Source: Membranipora membranacea (Eukaryota > Bryozoa > Gymnolaemata > Cheilostomatida > Membraniporidae). From it: DNA of 64,000 nt. Below are positions 54,288-64,000 of the stretch, in pieces. How positions within the stretch are numbered: position 1 is the first letter of the stretch; the number at the start of each line of letters is the position of its first letter. Where the stretch lies: positions 496,001-560,000 of the forward strand of contig OU612075.1 in the NCBI GenBank assembly GCA_914767715.1, read 5' to 3'. A program made the position numbers and the translations under genes. A model generated the notes under the pieces. The model saw only the letters and a list, made by a program, of their open reading frames with translations, was not told where the DNA came from and ran no database searches.

Positions 54288-55460
54288 ACTTCAATCAATC
54301 TATAATCATAGAATAAGTTACATTATCGAATAACATCCAACATCCACCACACAGAAGGGGGGGGGGTTTATATATGTGTTTATTGTTACTGATTAAACTG
54401 GCCTCCGTTGACATCATTAGTGGTGGCCTTCTACATCCAACATTGGGGTATTACTGTTGGGAAACAGTGAACAAAAAGAAAGATTTACATTTCACTTCAC
54501 TAGCTTGTACTGGGTAGTCAAAACACTCTGATACTAAATTTCAAGTTATCACTACACTGAACCAGAGATGGCAGTATTTCGGTTAACTGATAGTATAGCA
54601 TTGTGAAATTGTGAAGCAAAGAACAAGTTTTTGAACTTTTTCGTCTCAATTTCCATGAGGTCATTTCGCTTTACATTTCCTATATTTTTAATACTAGTTG
54701 ATTATAGTATGTTCATATGGTATACCGCTTTCCCCCTCATACCGGAGTAAATAACCGCAGGTTAGTCTAGAGATTTGCCCTCCCCCATTGAACTGGGCAG
54801 GGATCTGCTGATTTTTAATCTTAATTTTGTAATCTCTCCATTGAGCAGAATGGAACCATTAATACTCAAATTTTAGATACAATTGCGGACCAAACTGAAT
54901 ATTTGTCAGAACAATAATCTTTTTCATTCCGCATGAAATTCCAAAGAACGTGAATGCGAAACAGATAAATAACCTCTGACTTCTAAAATTATTATGTCTT
55001 TCGCCTGAGCCTGCTTCTTTTGGATGTACTCTTACTATTGTGGGAGGGGTCTACCACTTTATAACCACCAAGATTGTGATTCAATCATTCCCTGTCGAGG
55101 TAACAAGTCTTGAGAGTGGTCTCATTCCCAAACAGTTCACTCGTTAATTGCAAATTTGTCGCTCATACATAGATAGGGAATGATGGGGCAACTCACACAT
55201 TTCGCTTCTGCCAAGTGAAAGATTTGGCCAAATTGTGAGGCCTAATAAATGTGGGTAAAATGGTAAGCAAAGGGTCTTGGCAATTCCTTGCGATACTATA
55301 AAATAAAGTAGTATGTCATTTCAATATACCACTGACCTAACCTCCATATCCTGCTAAAAGTTTATTGTCCCAGCAATCTGACAGAGAAGGGGCAGGTAAT
55401 GAAGGGGCAGGTATGCCTATTTATAATTACTAATTAATTAAAGTAATGAATAAGAATAGA

Positions 55461-55837
55461 TCACAGACAGCAGGTCACAGACAGCAGGTCACTGACAGTT
55501 GATTTGATGAGTTGCAGCCTTGTGTGTGTGTGGTTTGTGTTTGTTGTGGTGAAGATGGGAAGCTTGCATGAACCAAGTTATGGCGGCTGTGGAGCTTCTG
55601 CACCCGCCAATGACGTTGCTCAGATGAATCACTTCTCTTTCATTGGTCAGAATATTAACTTCTGACCAATGAGAGAGAAGTGACTCATCTGAGCAACGTA
55701 ATTGGCGGGTGCAGAAGCTCCACAGCCGCCATAACTTGGTTCATGCAAGCTTCCCATCTTCACCACAACAAACACAAACCACACACACACAAGGCTGCAA
55801 CTCATCAAACCAACTGTCAGTGACCTACTGTCTGTGA
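55461..55837. mobile_element. Large palindrome, about 180-base arms
   Basis: The arms start TCACAGACAGCAGGTCAC and run to a short centre near 55656; they differ by a few bases. They include a TG-repeat opposite an AC-repeat. The left end has a 15-base tandem duplication. ATAGA lies directly on each side. Non-coding foldback element. Confidence 0.75.
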
Positions 55838-55912
55838 ATAGACTCAATATTATAATAGATAATCAACATTGAAATTGTCCGCATATGTCATAATCTATCA
55901 TATATACTAAAT

Positions 55913-55938
55913 CAAGGAGTAAGAGCTGTTACTCCTTG
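55913..55938. mobile_element. 26-base palindrome, second copy of the 11053 family
   Basis: Arms CAAGGAGTAA and TTACTCCTTG equal those at 11053, but the 6-base centre differs. Flanks ACTAAAT and ATTAAAT, 6 of 7 equal. Confidence 0.7.
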
Positions 55939-56039
55939 ATTAAATGGACATCTGAGGCCAGGCTAAGTTAGACAATGTTTCGGCTCCTATGTGTCGGGTT
56001 GAGGAGCCAACACATTGGCTATGCTAGGCCTGTGTGTTT

Positions 56040-56135
56040 CATGGGCCCCTGGGATTTACATGTCTTTACTCTGCCAATGTCCACTTGATAGTAGACATTG
56101 GCAAAGTAAAGACATGTAAGTCCCAGGGGCCCATG
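56040..56135. mobile_element. 96-base palindromic MITE with perfect 8-base TSD
   Basis: Ends CATGGGCCCCTGGG and its complement, arms of about 42 bases. GTGTGTTT is on both sides (56032..56039, 56136..56143). An 8-base duplication is typical for hAT and P elements. Confidence 0.75.
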
Positions 56136-57082
56136 GTGTGTTTGTACATTGAGCAATCCCGAAATAATAAATGAATAAATATCTGTACTAATTCCTGACC
56201 ATACAGAATACCCATTGAAGACATGAAACAGATGAAAGTTGCTTGATTTTTTGAAGCAATTCTGCTTAATCAACAGACAGTGACAATATATAATACTATT
56301 AAGTATGACTATAAAATCATCATTCATTTTTTAGCTTGTTGTGTGAGCAATGAAGTGGCTTTCCAGAGTAGATTTTACTGGTGTGAGTGATCACTATTAG
56401 TCACAAGTGAGTGATTGACTTACTAAGCAAGTATTAGGCCTACATTAGTAAGTAATAGTGACAGCAGCAAAGAGTACTCCTTGACAGCAGTGACTGAATG
56501 AGTGGAGTGTTACTGTAGTAGTAGTAGCAGTAGAGTAGTGCTGTGGTTTTTAACAACCCAACTTCTCAAATCTCCTATATTTCATCCCTTGTTCTGGGGT
56601 AACCTATACCTTAAATCAATATAAGCATATATTTTCATAAATAATGCTATAAAGATAGATTAACAGTCGCCTTACCTGCTATTTGTATATATAAAACAGA
56701 AAATCTGTCTAGACCCTCCAAAGTTTTGGGAATTATGCAAAACCGGTTGGAGTTGTCCATAGTCTATAGGGAACATTATTGATATGTATATCTATTCATA
56801 TAGTTATTGAGTTTGGATACTTGTCAGACTAGGTAGAGCACCGTTTTAACGACTCAACAAAGTCCATTTGTGTTAGATTTTTGCATCAGAAAACAAATCA
56901 CATTTTTTGGAATCTTAACTTTACCCAATGATTGTGAGCCCCTATACTATACTAGGCTACTATAAGCCATTGGGCTTTCAGTTGTACCTTAAGTTCTAAG
57001 TGTTTGCAATTTATAAACTTGTGCATATAATATTCATGTAACTCCTTGATATGGCTTGCTTTACAATGAATCAATTAATTTG

Positions 57083-57084
<2 letters not shown>

Positions 57085-57113
<29 letters not shown>
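57085..57113. repeat. AT dinucleotide microsatellite
   Basis: About 29 bases of alternating A and T, followed at 57150..57183 by an impure TATC repeat. Prone to slippage. Confidence 0.9.
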
Positions 57114-57507
57114 CTACTAACTAAGTCTTATATAAATATATCCTATCTATCTATCCAGATATCTATCTTAGTATCTATCTATAGAAAAAAATCAAAGAAT
57201 AAACCTTTGATTAATAGAATAATAGTAGTAGATTAGATAGTGTTCTATAGAATGGAGTTTATCGGTTTATTCCATTGTTTGATGTGAAGAGTTCCATGAA
57301 TCCATGTAAAAAATATGACTACCAGGTAATAAGTAGGCTAAGTCTCATCTCCATCTTACCAATGAGTTAAAGGAGTCTAACTTGATCTAACTTAACACTA
57401 GCTAGCATAACATCTTTGATCTACCAGCTGGTCCTCTTGTTTTGACTGTAGATCAGTCTAGCTTTCATCAGGGAGTAAACACTGTTTATCATCCATAATA
57501 TGGATGG

Positions 57508-57603
57508 TATCACATCATGATGATAGAATGCAGTGGCCTGTAAAGTGCTTAATGATGGGCCATTATTGAGCTCTTCAGGCCGTTCAATTATCATGATGTG
57601 ATA
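57508..57603. repeat. Short inverted repeat, possible MITE
   Basis: TATCACATCATGAT at left and its complement at right enclose about 65 bases. I see no clear target duplication. Confidence 0.35.
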
Positions 57604-57956
57604 GACTAACCAACACATAGGCTAGTCTGGTACTGGTGCTGACAAACAAATCTAGCAACATGAAGCATCAGCTCTTACTATAAAAATCAGAGTGTGCCGT
57701 AAATTGTTTTCTCTTTTTGGATGAGAGATTTATTTAGGCTACATAGGATTTCAGCACACTGCACTCTATTTTTGTGTTGGAGTTCTTGTCTTCGGGAAGT
57801 AGACTCCAATGACACACACACAAAGGCCTCTCACTCTGACGATTATTTTTATTTACAGATGATAAAATTCAGCTCACTGACAAGGACATACAGAGAATTA
57901 CCTGACCACTTAAACATACTGCATATGATCATCTCCTCACTTAAGCTACTTAAAAC

Positions 57957-59566
57957 ATGGTAAGAAGTCTATAATTCCAGCCTAAATCAAAGTAACACCC
58001 ACTTGTTGAACATGAACGAGTAAATCTACCACCCCGCTGTGGTTGTCATGAAAATAAAACTTAAGTTGATGTAAAACTCGTTGCAAGTCTGTCAGCCGGA
58101 CAACCTACCTTATTTCATGGTTTTATTACAGTCATCGACTTTGGTAGCTTTAGGACTGGGTGTAGCTTCTCTAGGTATAGCGGCTCGCTATGTCGCCAGG
58201 ACAATGCCCAAGTTTGCTAAAGAAGCTGAGATGGCGATGAAATCAGGAAAATTACCTGTTTCGGTAAGCAATCATTCTACTCTTTGTTTGTAAGTTGACT
58301 TGAAAATTGGAGATGCCTTTTGGTTTGTTTACAGCAGAACCGTAAGATCTATAAGTGTGAGGTCCTACTGGCTTGCATATGTGCATTTGTGAGTAGATAT
58401 ATAAGGGTTAGATCTGTTGTTGATCGTTTAAAAACAAATACTGTTTGCCAACTTGACTTTCAATGACAACATTTTTGTTCGTTGAATTCCTTACTGTTCA
58501 CACATTGTTTCATTTGATTCCAAATCATTCCTCATAAACTTTTCTTCGACAGGGAATGAATGCTCACTATAAAGGTGGATTCGATCCAGCAATGTCCAAA
58601 AGAGAGGCTGGTCTGATATTAGGTGTTAGGTAAGAGTGTAATAGCTACCTTCTCAAGTCTCTACTGTACTAACCCTTATCCAGTCACACTTTATCTGTTT
58701 ATGGTTATGAGATATTCAGGATTACCATCAAGCCTAAGTTGAGCCATAAAGTTTATGTAAATGATTCAATATAACTAGAAGATATATAACCAAAATAGGT
58801 GAACTCAACTTATTTGTAAGAGTTATCCCTCCATAAATTGGCGTCACACAACTTCAACATATTTGATTTCGTTTGTATTTTTATCAGATTCTTTTTTTTG
58901 TGTTTTCAGTCCAGCAGCTACTCCTAAGAGAGTCAAAGATGCACACAAGCGTATCATGTTACTCAACCACCCTGATAGAGGTATGTGACAAATCTTCTGC
59001 TCTTTGTGTGTGACGTTATGATAATAAGGAGTGAATTAGATGAGAATCTCAAACTGAATTGACATTTCTAGTTTTTAACCAGGTCGAAGTTTATCATTGG
59101 ACATGAACGCTGTGTGTTTGGACAACATTCATCACCCTAAAATAGTTTTTAGCCGTAAAGTCACACACCATCAAATGCTAAAATTTACTGAGCCTGTTAT
59201 GTGGATTGTAAGTTTTATCATCTTGTGTAAAACAATGGTAAGAAAAAAATATGGTGGCCACATTGACTACATATTTGTTGCACACCAGTCCATTGAGTAT
59301 TTTTTGTCAGAATGTTATATCTGCTTCAGCTGTCTCGGCAAGTTGGTAGGACAGCATTCTGTGATAAACTGCTTTTTTTAAAAATTCATGTCGGTGATTA
59401 TAATATAGTATATCATATATATACAGAGCACCTCCGAAATGAACACCGCGATTAATTTCGAACTTTCATTTAGAAATTTGATGTGTTTTTCTTTGCAGGT
59501 GGTTCTCCATATCTGGCCGCTAAAATCAACGAAGCTAAAGATTATATAGATAACAGCAAAGTGTAA
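57957..59566 (+). CDS. DNAJC19: TIM14/DNAJC19, J-like subunit of the mitochondrial import motor
   Basis: Five exons (57957..57959, 58132..58263, 58553..58629, 58910..58980, 59499..59566) join to 116 residues, the human length. The first exon supplies only the ATG, followed at once by a donor (ATG|gtaag). Residues 2-20 form a membrane segment (STLVALGLGVASLGIAARY); then FDPAMSKREAGLILGV, RVKDAHKRIMLLNHPDRG with the HPD motif, and GSPYLAAKINEAKDYI. The protein is anchored in the inner mitochondrial membrane and stimulates mtHsp70 at the TIM23 channel. An in-frame ATG at 58117, without the first intron, would give MVLLQSSTL instead; the spliced start is preferred because ttttattacag is a good acceptor. 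Confidence 0.9.
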
Positions 59567-60596
59567 CATAGCCCCTCTCAATCCACCCCAATCCTCATCA
59601 TACCATCAGAATCAAAGTCAGGCTATATGAATCTGATGGATTGTAGGAGTATTTTTTCGACTGAGAGAGACTGAACTGGGGTAGTTTTATGTCCCAAACT
59701 CTTTGACTATGTGCCAAATTTCAAAACTGTCTGTTACGCTATTCTTCAATATCATATGCTGTAGATAAATCAGCATCTTCCGAGTACCTCTCAAAAATAT
59801 TGCCAGCTAATTATTTGGACAGATCTGATTGTTTCTTAAATTTGATATAATTTAGAATAGATTATCGTTTAGAATTAGAAGTTTTAGATGTGAAAGGTGA
59901 GCTGAAAATAGTATCTACTCAACTCAATATTAAAATTATGCCAAGAAAAATACTGCGGTTTGCCAAGAGATCTTGTTTTGCTGAAAAAAAAAGCTGCTTT
60001 TTTGGTAGATTGGAATCATCTATCAAGTAGCTGTGCAGGGAAATGAATGAATCCATACAATGATAGCTGTCTTCTGAGAAGACCGAGACATAGAAGAGAT
60101 ATCTCCGTTTTCTTCAACTGCTGCGCCTGGAGCATTGCATAATACTGTTTAGTTCACTTGATTGATGTAAATATATTCCATTGATTTATTGATTAATCAA
60201 TGAAATGTTTGATGGACCAATATTAAATGTCCAGTTAGAAATGCACTGCTGCCCAGAGGGTAATTCCTATCTACGTAAGAGTATACGATATTCATGATTG
60301 ACCAAGCAGAGAACACAATGCAATCTTCAATCGCAGCATGGAAACACATCAGTTTGTAGTGCGATGACATTATGGTTTTTGTGTTATATTTTTATGTCGA
60401 TTCAAACAATATGATACAGCACATGGTAAGGTGACAGATAAATCTTTGTTGGGTGTTAAGACGTCTTGGCACTGGGTACAGAGTGATGTCACCACGTTGA
60501 CATTGCCGTACTTTCACTGACTCTTACGTCGTGGTACCTTCACCGGCAGCCGTCACACTTTGCGTATTGTCTTCTCTGTTCTACTTATCGATCAAT
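59567..60596. other. Gap between DNAJC19 and the EGF gene
   Basis: It contains the DNAJC19 3' untranslated region and the promoter of the EGF gene. No repeat or exon recognised. Confidence 0.4.
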
Positions 60597-63500
60597 ATGC
60601 CGTTAATCGCAGTGTTCTTTTTGACATGGACTTCCTGTTTTATGAAAACTGGTGAGTGGAATTTTATTATGTTTTAAACGTTGTTTATAAATTATCAGGA
60701 TGCATTTGTTTTCCATTGAATATTCAACTTAGTGAAAATCTAGAAAGCCACTGATACCTGACAAATAGGTTTGTTTTGATGTGATCATCACTTCAGTTGA
60801 TGTTGGTGTTGAAGAAGATAAATGTCATAATATGTTTTTGTTGATAATGGCACATTCGCATTGGTATGGTATGGAAACAACTTCATCTCTTGTCAATTCT
60901 TTTGTTTATTACTTTTTATCATCTGACATATTTCAGTGGAATCTATCGATGGTCCGTGTCACTCTGTTGTTTGTTATAATGGTGGAAAGTGTGATGTACT
61001 GTATAATCCCCATACCGGTAGTAACTTGACATACTGTAAGTGCCAAGAGGGACTGGGCCATGCTAATCTTGAAGGTGAAGGTCATACAGAGGGCCACAGC
61101 GGAGAGCAGTGTGAATATGAAGATGAGCACTCTGCTGGCTCAGACTATCACTGCAGGTAAGACATAATGCGTAATGTTGACCTGAAAAAAGACTCTGTAC
61201 GGCAACCAGAACAATTCCTTGTTCAAAAAGAAGCTTCATGAGATGATCACTGAATCCATGCCGATCAATGACAATTATTGACGATCGTGTTCATCAAATA
61301 AGGTTATTTAACATGAAGACGAAAACTGCGCCTGCCGCATATCTCTTTTGCTTAAACACATAAATAAATTTTATACATAGACAATGATAAGTTGGCGGTG
61401 GATGTTTTGCTTACTGCTAAAGCAGATTACCAACTGCGAATTATTAGGTTGGGCTCAGATCTCTTCTGAGGTGCACAGATCGCTGAAAATTTCATCATTT
61501 CAATCAGCTAACTCACACCAAGGTCCCTCTGGAAATTCGAGGCAACCCTAGATGCAAACACCATTCAGCTTGAGTGCTATGTAGGTTGTTGGCCACATTA
61601 TATATCTATTACTGATTTTACAGGAATGGAGGATATCACATGCCTTGTCACAGTGGATCGTTTGTATGTCCATTATCTGAGACATGTGTTTGTCCTGAGG
61701 ACTTTGTTGGATTTGAATGTGAATATAAGAAATGTCCTACTGAAAATAACCCTACAGGTGAGCTTTAAAAGTATTAATAATTGAACTTTGGATCAGGCTT
61801 CAGTACTAAGGAATGGAGGCCAGGGCTCTAGCACTTGATGGTATGAGAGAAGTAAATGTTAGCCAGGTTTTAGCTACGCTATTTTGGGGGTCACTTAATT
61901 TTGAGTAGCTATATAGTTCACTGGCTAAGGTCTAAATTTTACTCTTGCAAATACTTTTATTTTCTAGGGTAGATCAATATAAGGGATCAACCATTTGAGA
62001 ACAATTTCCAACGCAGCATCATATTTCAAACTCAAATTGATAAAACCGTATACCTTGACATTAACCTTTATTGTTCTGCAGCTAAATGCCTAAACGGTAT
62101 ATGTCCTGCTGATGGCTCTGGCTGCGTATGTCTGCCAGGATTCCACGGAGAGTCATGTGGTTACCAGTATTGCGATGGAGTTCTGAGGTGAGTCAAAAAT
62201 TTCCACGAATCATAACATGTGTCATCCACAAAATTAATGGCTCGACTAGGAGTAGGAGGTGGCTCAGTGGTTAGAGCGCCGATCCTTCAGCACGCAAGTG
62301 TTGAAGGTCGTGGGTTCGAATCCCACTGCAGTCTACTGACTACTGGGAGTTGTTGGACCCCCAGGTGTGCTCCGACCTGCCTAAAAATTGAGAGCATAAT
62401 TGGCGTAGTCATTGCAGCCTTGCCCTTAAGGCACACACTATTTCACCGCCTCGATGTGGCGAGTGACGAACCCTTGCAATTTTATTAGTTGTATTGGTCA
62501 CGATAACCTATGATACCATGAAACTCTGAAAGACAATATCAGATTAAAAGGCCATCACTGAGTAATATTGAGCACCACTATAAATGTTCATAGGCTGTGA
62601 CCCAAATTAAGAAACATCAGTGCACTAGCAAGCTGCAGGCAACTTATTGAAATGTGTAAGCTCTTTTCCAACAGCCAATAGGAAAATGACAGTTAAAGTT
62701 ATATTATAAATGTATATTAATTAAGTCAGCTTATGGATTATCTTTTCCTATGCAACATGAAGGCAACTAATAATTATCCCTATAAAAAATCACAAAAGGT
62801 ATTTTAATTTTAAATCCTGTTTTGTGAAAACTATCTGTCTGAAATTATAATAGCATATCGCAGAAAACCAAGATTGTGGTTCAAATCTTAATAGTTGTTT
62901 ATGATTATGGATTTGATTTCACCATCGAGAAGAAACAGACTGAACACTCACACATCAACTTTTGAGGCTGGCTGTTCTCCTCATGTGTTTGGTAACATTT
63001 GTTATTCACTCAGATGGATTTATTTTACAGATGTGTACACGGAGAGTGCGTAGGAGGACAGTGTCACTGCTCGCATGGATATTCTGGTCTCTCCTGTGAC
63101 GAAAGGGATTGTGACGGTCTCGTCTGTCTGAATGATGCTTACTGTCACCTTGGTCAGTGTATCTGCCCTGAGGGAGTTTATGGTATGTTAGCTCAACCAA
63201 ATATTGGTATCCTGAGGGCTGTTATCTGTTACCCTTTTTGAGTAAATATTGGCTGCTATAGTGCGGTTAAGCTAGTTTATGGAGTAACTTAATGATAGCT
63301 ACCACCTGTTTTTACTAGCTTTGGTGGAAGCTGATAGAAATTAATGAGACTGAGAAAATGTTCAATATGTCAAATCTGTGCGAAATGATGGTAGAGGGAG
63401 GGGGCTGGGGGTGTCCCTCAACTAAAAAATGCCAAATATTTCTCTGATTGCTGCGATACTGAGAGTCTCCAGAGTGTTCAATCCTAAAGCTCACACTGCC

Positions 63501-64000
63501 TAATTGAACTGTATATCTGGTAACGGCCAGCATGACAAAGTTTCAGCTTATTTTGTTTTGAAATTTGCCTAACTAAAACATCCAAACACCATGAGGTTTG
63601 GCTAAATATGCCTCGCTATTCCTAAATGTAAGACTACCCAGATTAGCAAGGCGAATCCTGGTAAGTCACCTTCTTATTTATTTACATGATAATAATATAA
63701 TTATGTAAAATAAATATATTATATTTTTATGAAATTATACAATAATTTAATGATGTCATCAGGTCTGAACTGTGAGGTCAAGGAATGCTCTACTGGTCAG
63801 CCTTGTTACAGAGGTCAATGTTCATCAGAGGGTATATGTCAATGTTTCCCAGGCTATGCAGGTAGATTTTGTCAGCTGAGAAACTGCGGTAAAACTACCT
63901 GCGGACTATTTTCTCACTGTAATGTTGATGGAGAGGGATGCCGATGTTCGAGCCGTTATATAGGAGAGGCTTGTGATGTAGGTTGGTATACTAAACAAAA
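60597..64000 (+). CDS. Secreted multi-EGF protein, 5' part
   Basis: Six exons are visible (60597..60651, 60937..61156, 61624..61757, 62082..62187, 63031..63182, 63763 to the edge). The start MPLIAVFFLTWTSCFMKT is a signal peptide. EGF-like modules follow: CHSVVCYNGGKC...CKCQEG, CVCPEDFVGFEC, CVCLPGFHGESC, CVHGECVGGQCHCSHGYSGL with SC, CLNDAYCHLGQCICPEG, and CYRGQCSSEGICQCFPGYAG. The later ones have the short tenascin/teneurin-like form (C.GxC..G.C.C..GY.G..C). Introns cut EGF modules in phases 1 and 2. The protein continues beyond the window, so the class (matrix, teneurin, receptor) is open. It is likely extracellular. A SINE lies in the fourth intron. Confidence 0.85.
62252..62490 (+). repeat. 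Full-length tRNA-derived SINE
   Basis: A box TGGCTCAGTGG at 62260..62270 and perfect B box GGTTCGAATCC at 62313..62323, followed by a unique body of about 165 bases that ends near TGCAATTTTATTAG. It gives an 89-codon open frame that is not a gene. It lies in an intron of the EGF gene, in gene direction. Confidence 0.75.

Larger units (their letters stand above)
54288..57956. other. 3.7-kb gap rich in palindromes
   Basis: UQCRQ and DNAJC19 diverge from this gap, so it holds both promoters. Palindromic elements are at 55461, 55913, 56040 and probably 57508, and simple AT repeats at 57085. No exon recognised. Confidence 0.5.

Noticed and set aside
62219-62488. 89-codon plus-strand frame
   Set aside because: It is the body of the tRNA-derived SINE, not a gene.

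Overview
This is metazoan nuclear DNA. It is AT-rich, the genes are split into short exons with GT/AG introns, poly(A) signals follow the coding parts, tRNA-derived SINEs are present, and several products are animal-type extracellular proteins (SRCR, C-type lectin, NHL propeller, BRICHOS, EGF repeats). No base shows a bacterial or viral layout. An invertebrate is likely. The mix of domains and compact genes would fit an early-branching animal such as a sponge, but nothing seen here proves the phylum.

Layout, left to right. (1) 1-2975, minus: 5' part of a secreted SRCR-domain gene that runs off the left edge. (2) 5716-7763, plus: secreted single-domain C-type lectin. (3) 8672-15920, minus: complete eIF4A in 8 exons, whose introns hold several mobile elements. 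(4) 17123-17304, plus: an orphan 3' exon of a possible membrane protein. (5) 18056-24462, minus: secreted NHL-propeller protein, 8 exons, with a possible small two-exon gene nested in an intron on the other strand. (6) 27048-41214, minus: 18-exon INF2-like formin of 1100 residues with an N-myristoylation-type start. (7) 43870-51777, minus: type II membrane protein with a Ser/Thr-rich stalk and an ITM2-like BRICHOS domain. (8) 53409-54287, minus: UQCRQ, a subunit of respiratory complex III. (9) 57957-59566, plus: DNAJC19/TIM14, the J-like subunit of the mitochondrial import motor. (10) 60597-64000, plus: 5' part of a secreted multi-EGF protein that runs off the right edge.

The exon models were assembled by eye from splice sites, conserved reading phase and protein similarity. 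For the eight genes complete in the window or with several exons (lectin, eIF4A, NHL, formin, BRICHOS, UQCRQ, DNAJC19, EGF) every junction keeps frame, and for eIF4A (407 aa), UQCRQ (82 aa) and DNAJC19 (116 aa) the total length matches what is known of the family. The genes are not an operon or cluster with one task: housekeeping genes (translation, actin, mitochondria) lie between genes for secreted or surface proteins.

The most unusual feature of the window is its load of palindromic insertions. One set starts with CA and ends with TG, is flanked by 7-base target duplications, and ranges from 703 bases down to 25 bases; the shortest are little more than two abutting terminal repeats. A second set starts with TAG, ends with CTA and has 9-base duplications. 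One small palindrome has inserted inside the end of a member of the second set. Other finds are a Harbinger-like element carrying a MADF-type ORF, a TTAA element, a LINE relic, and an inverted, frameshifted copy of one formin exon lying in another intron of the same gene.
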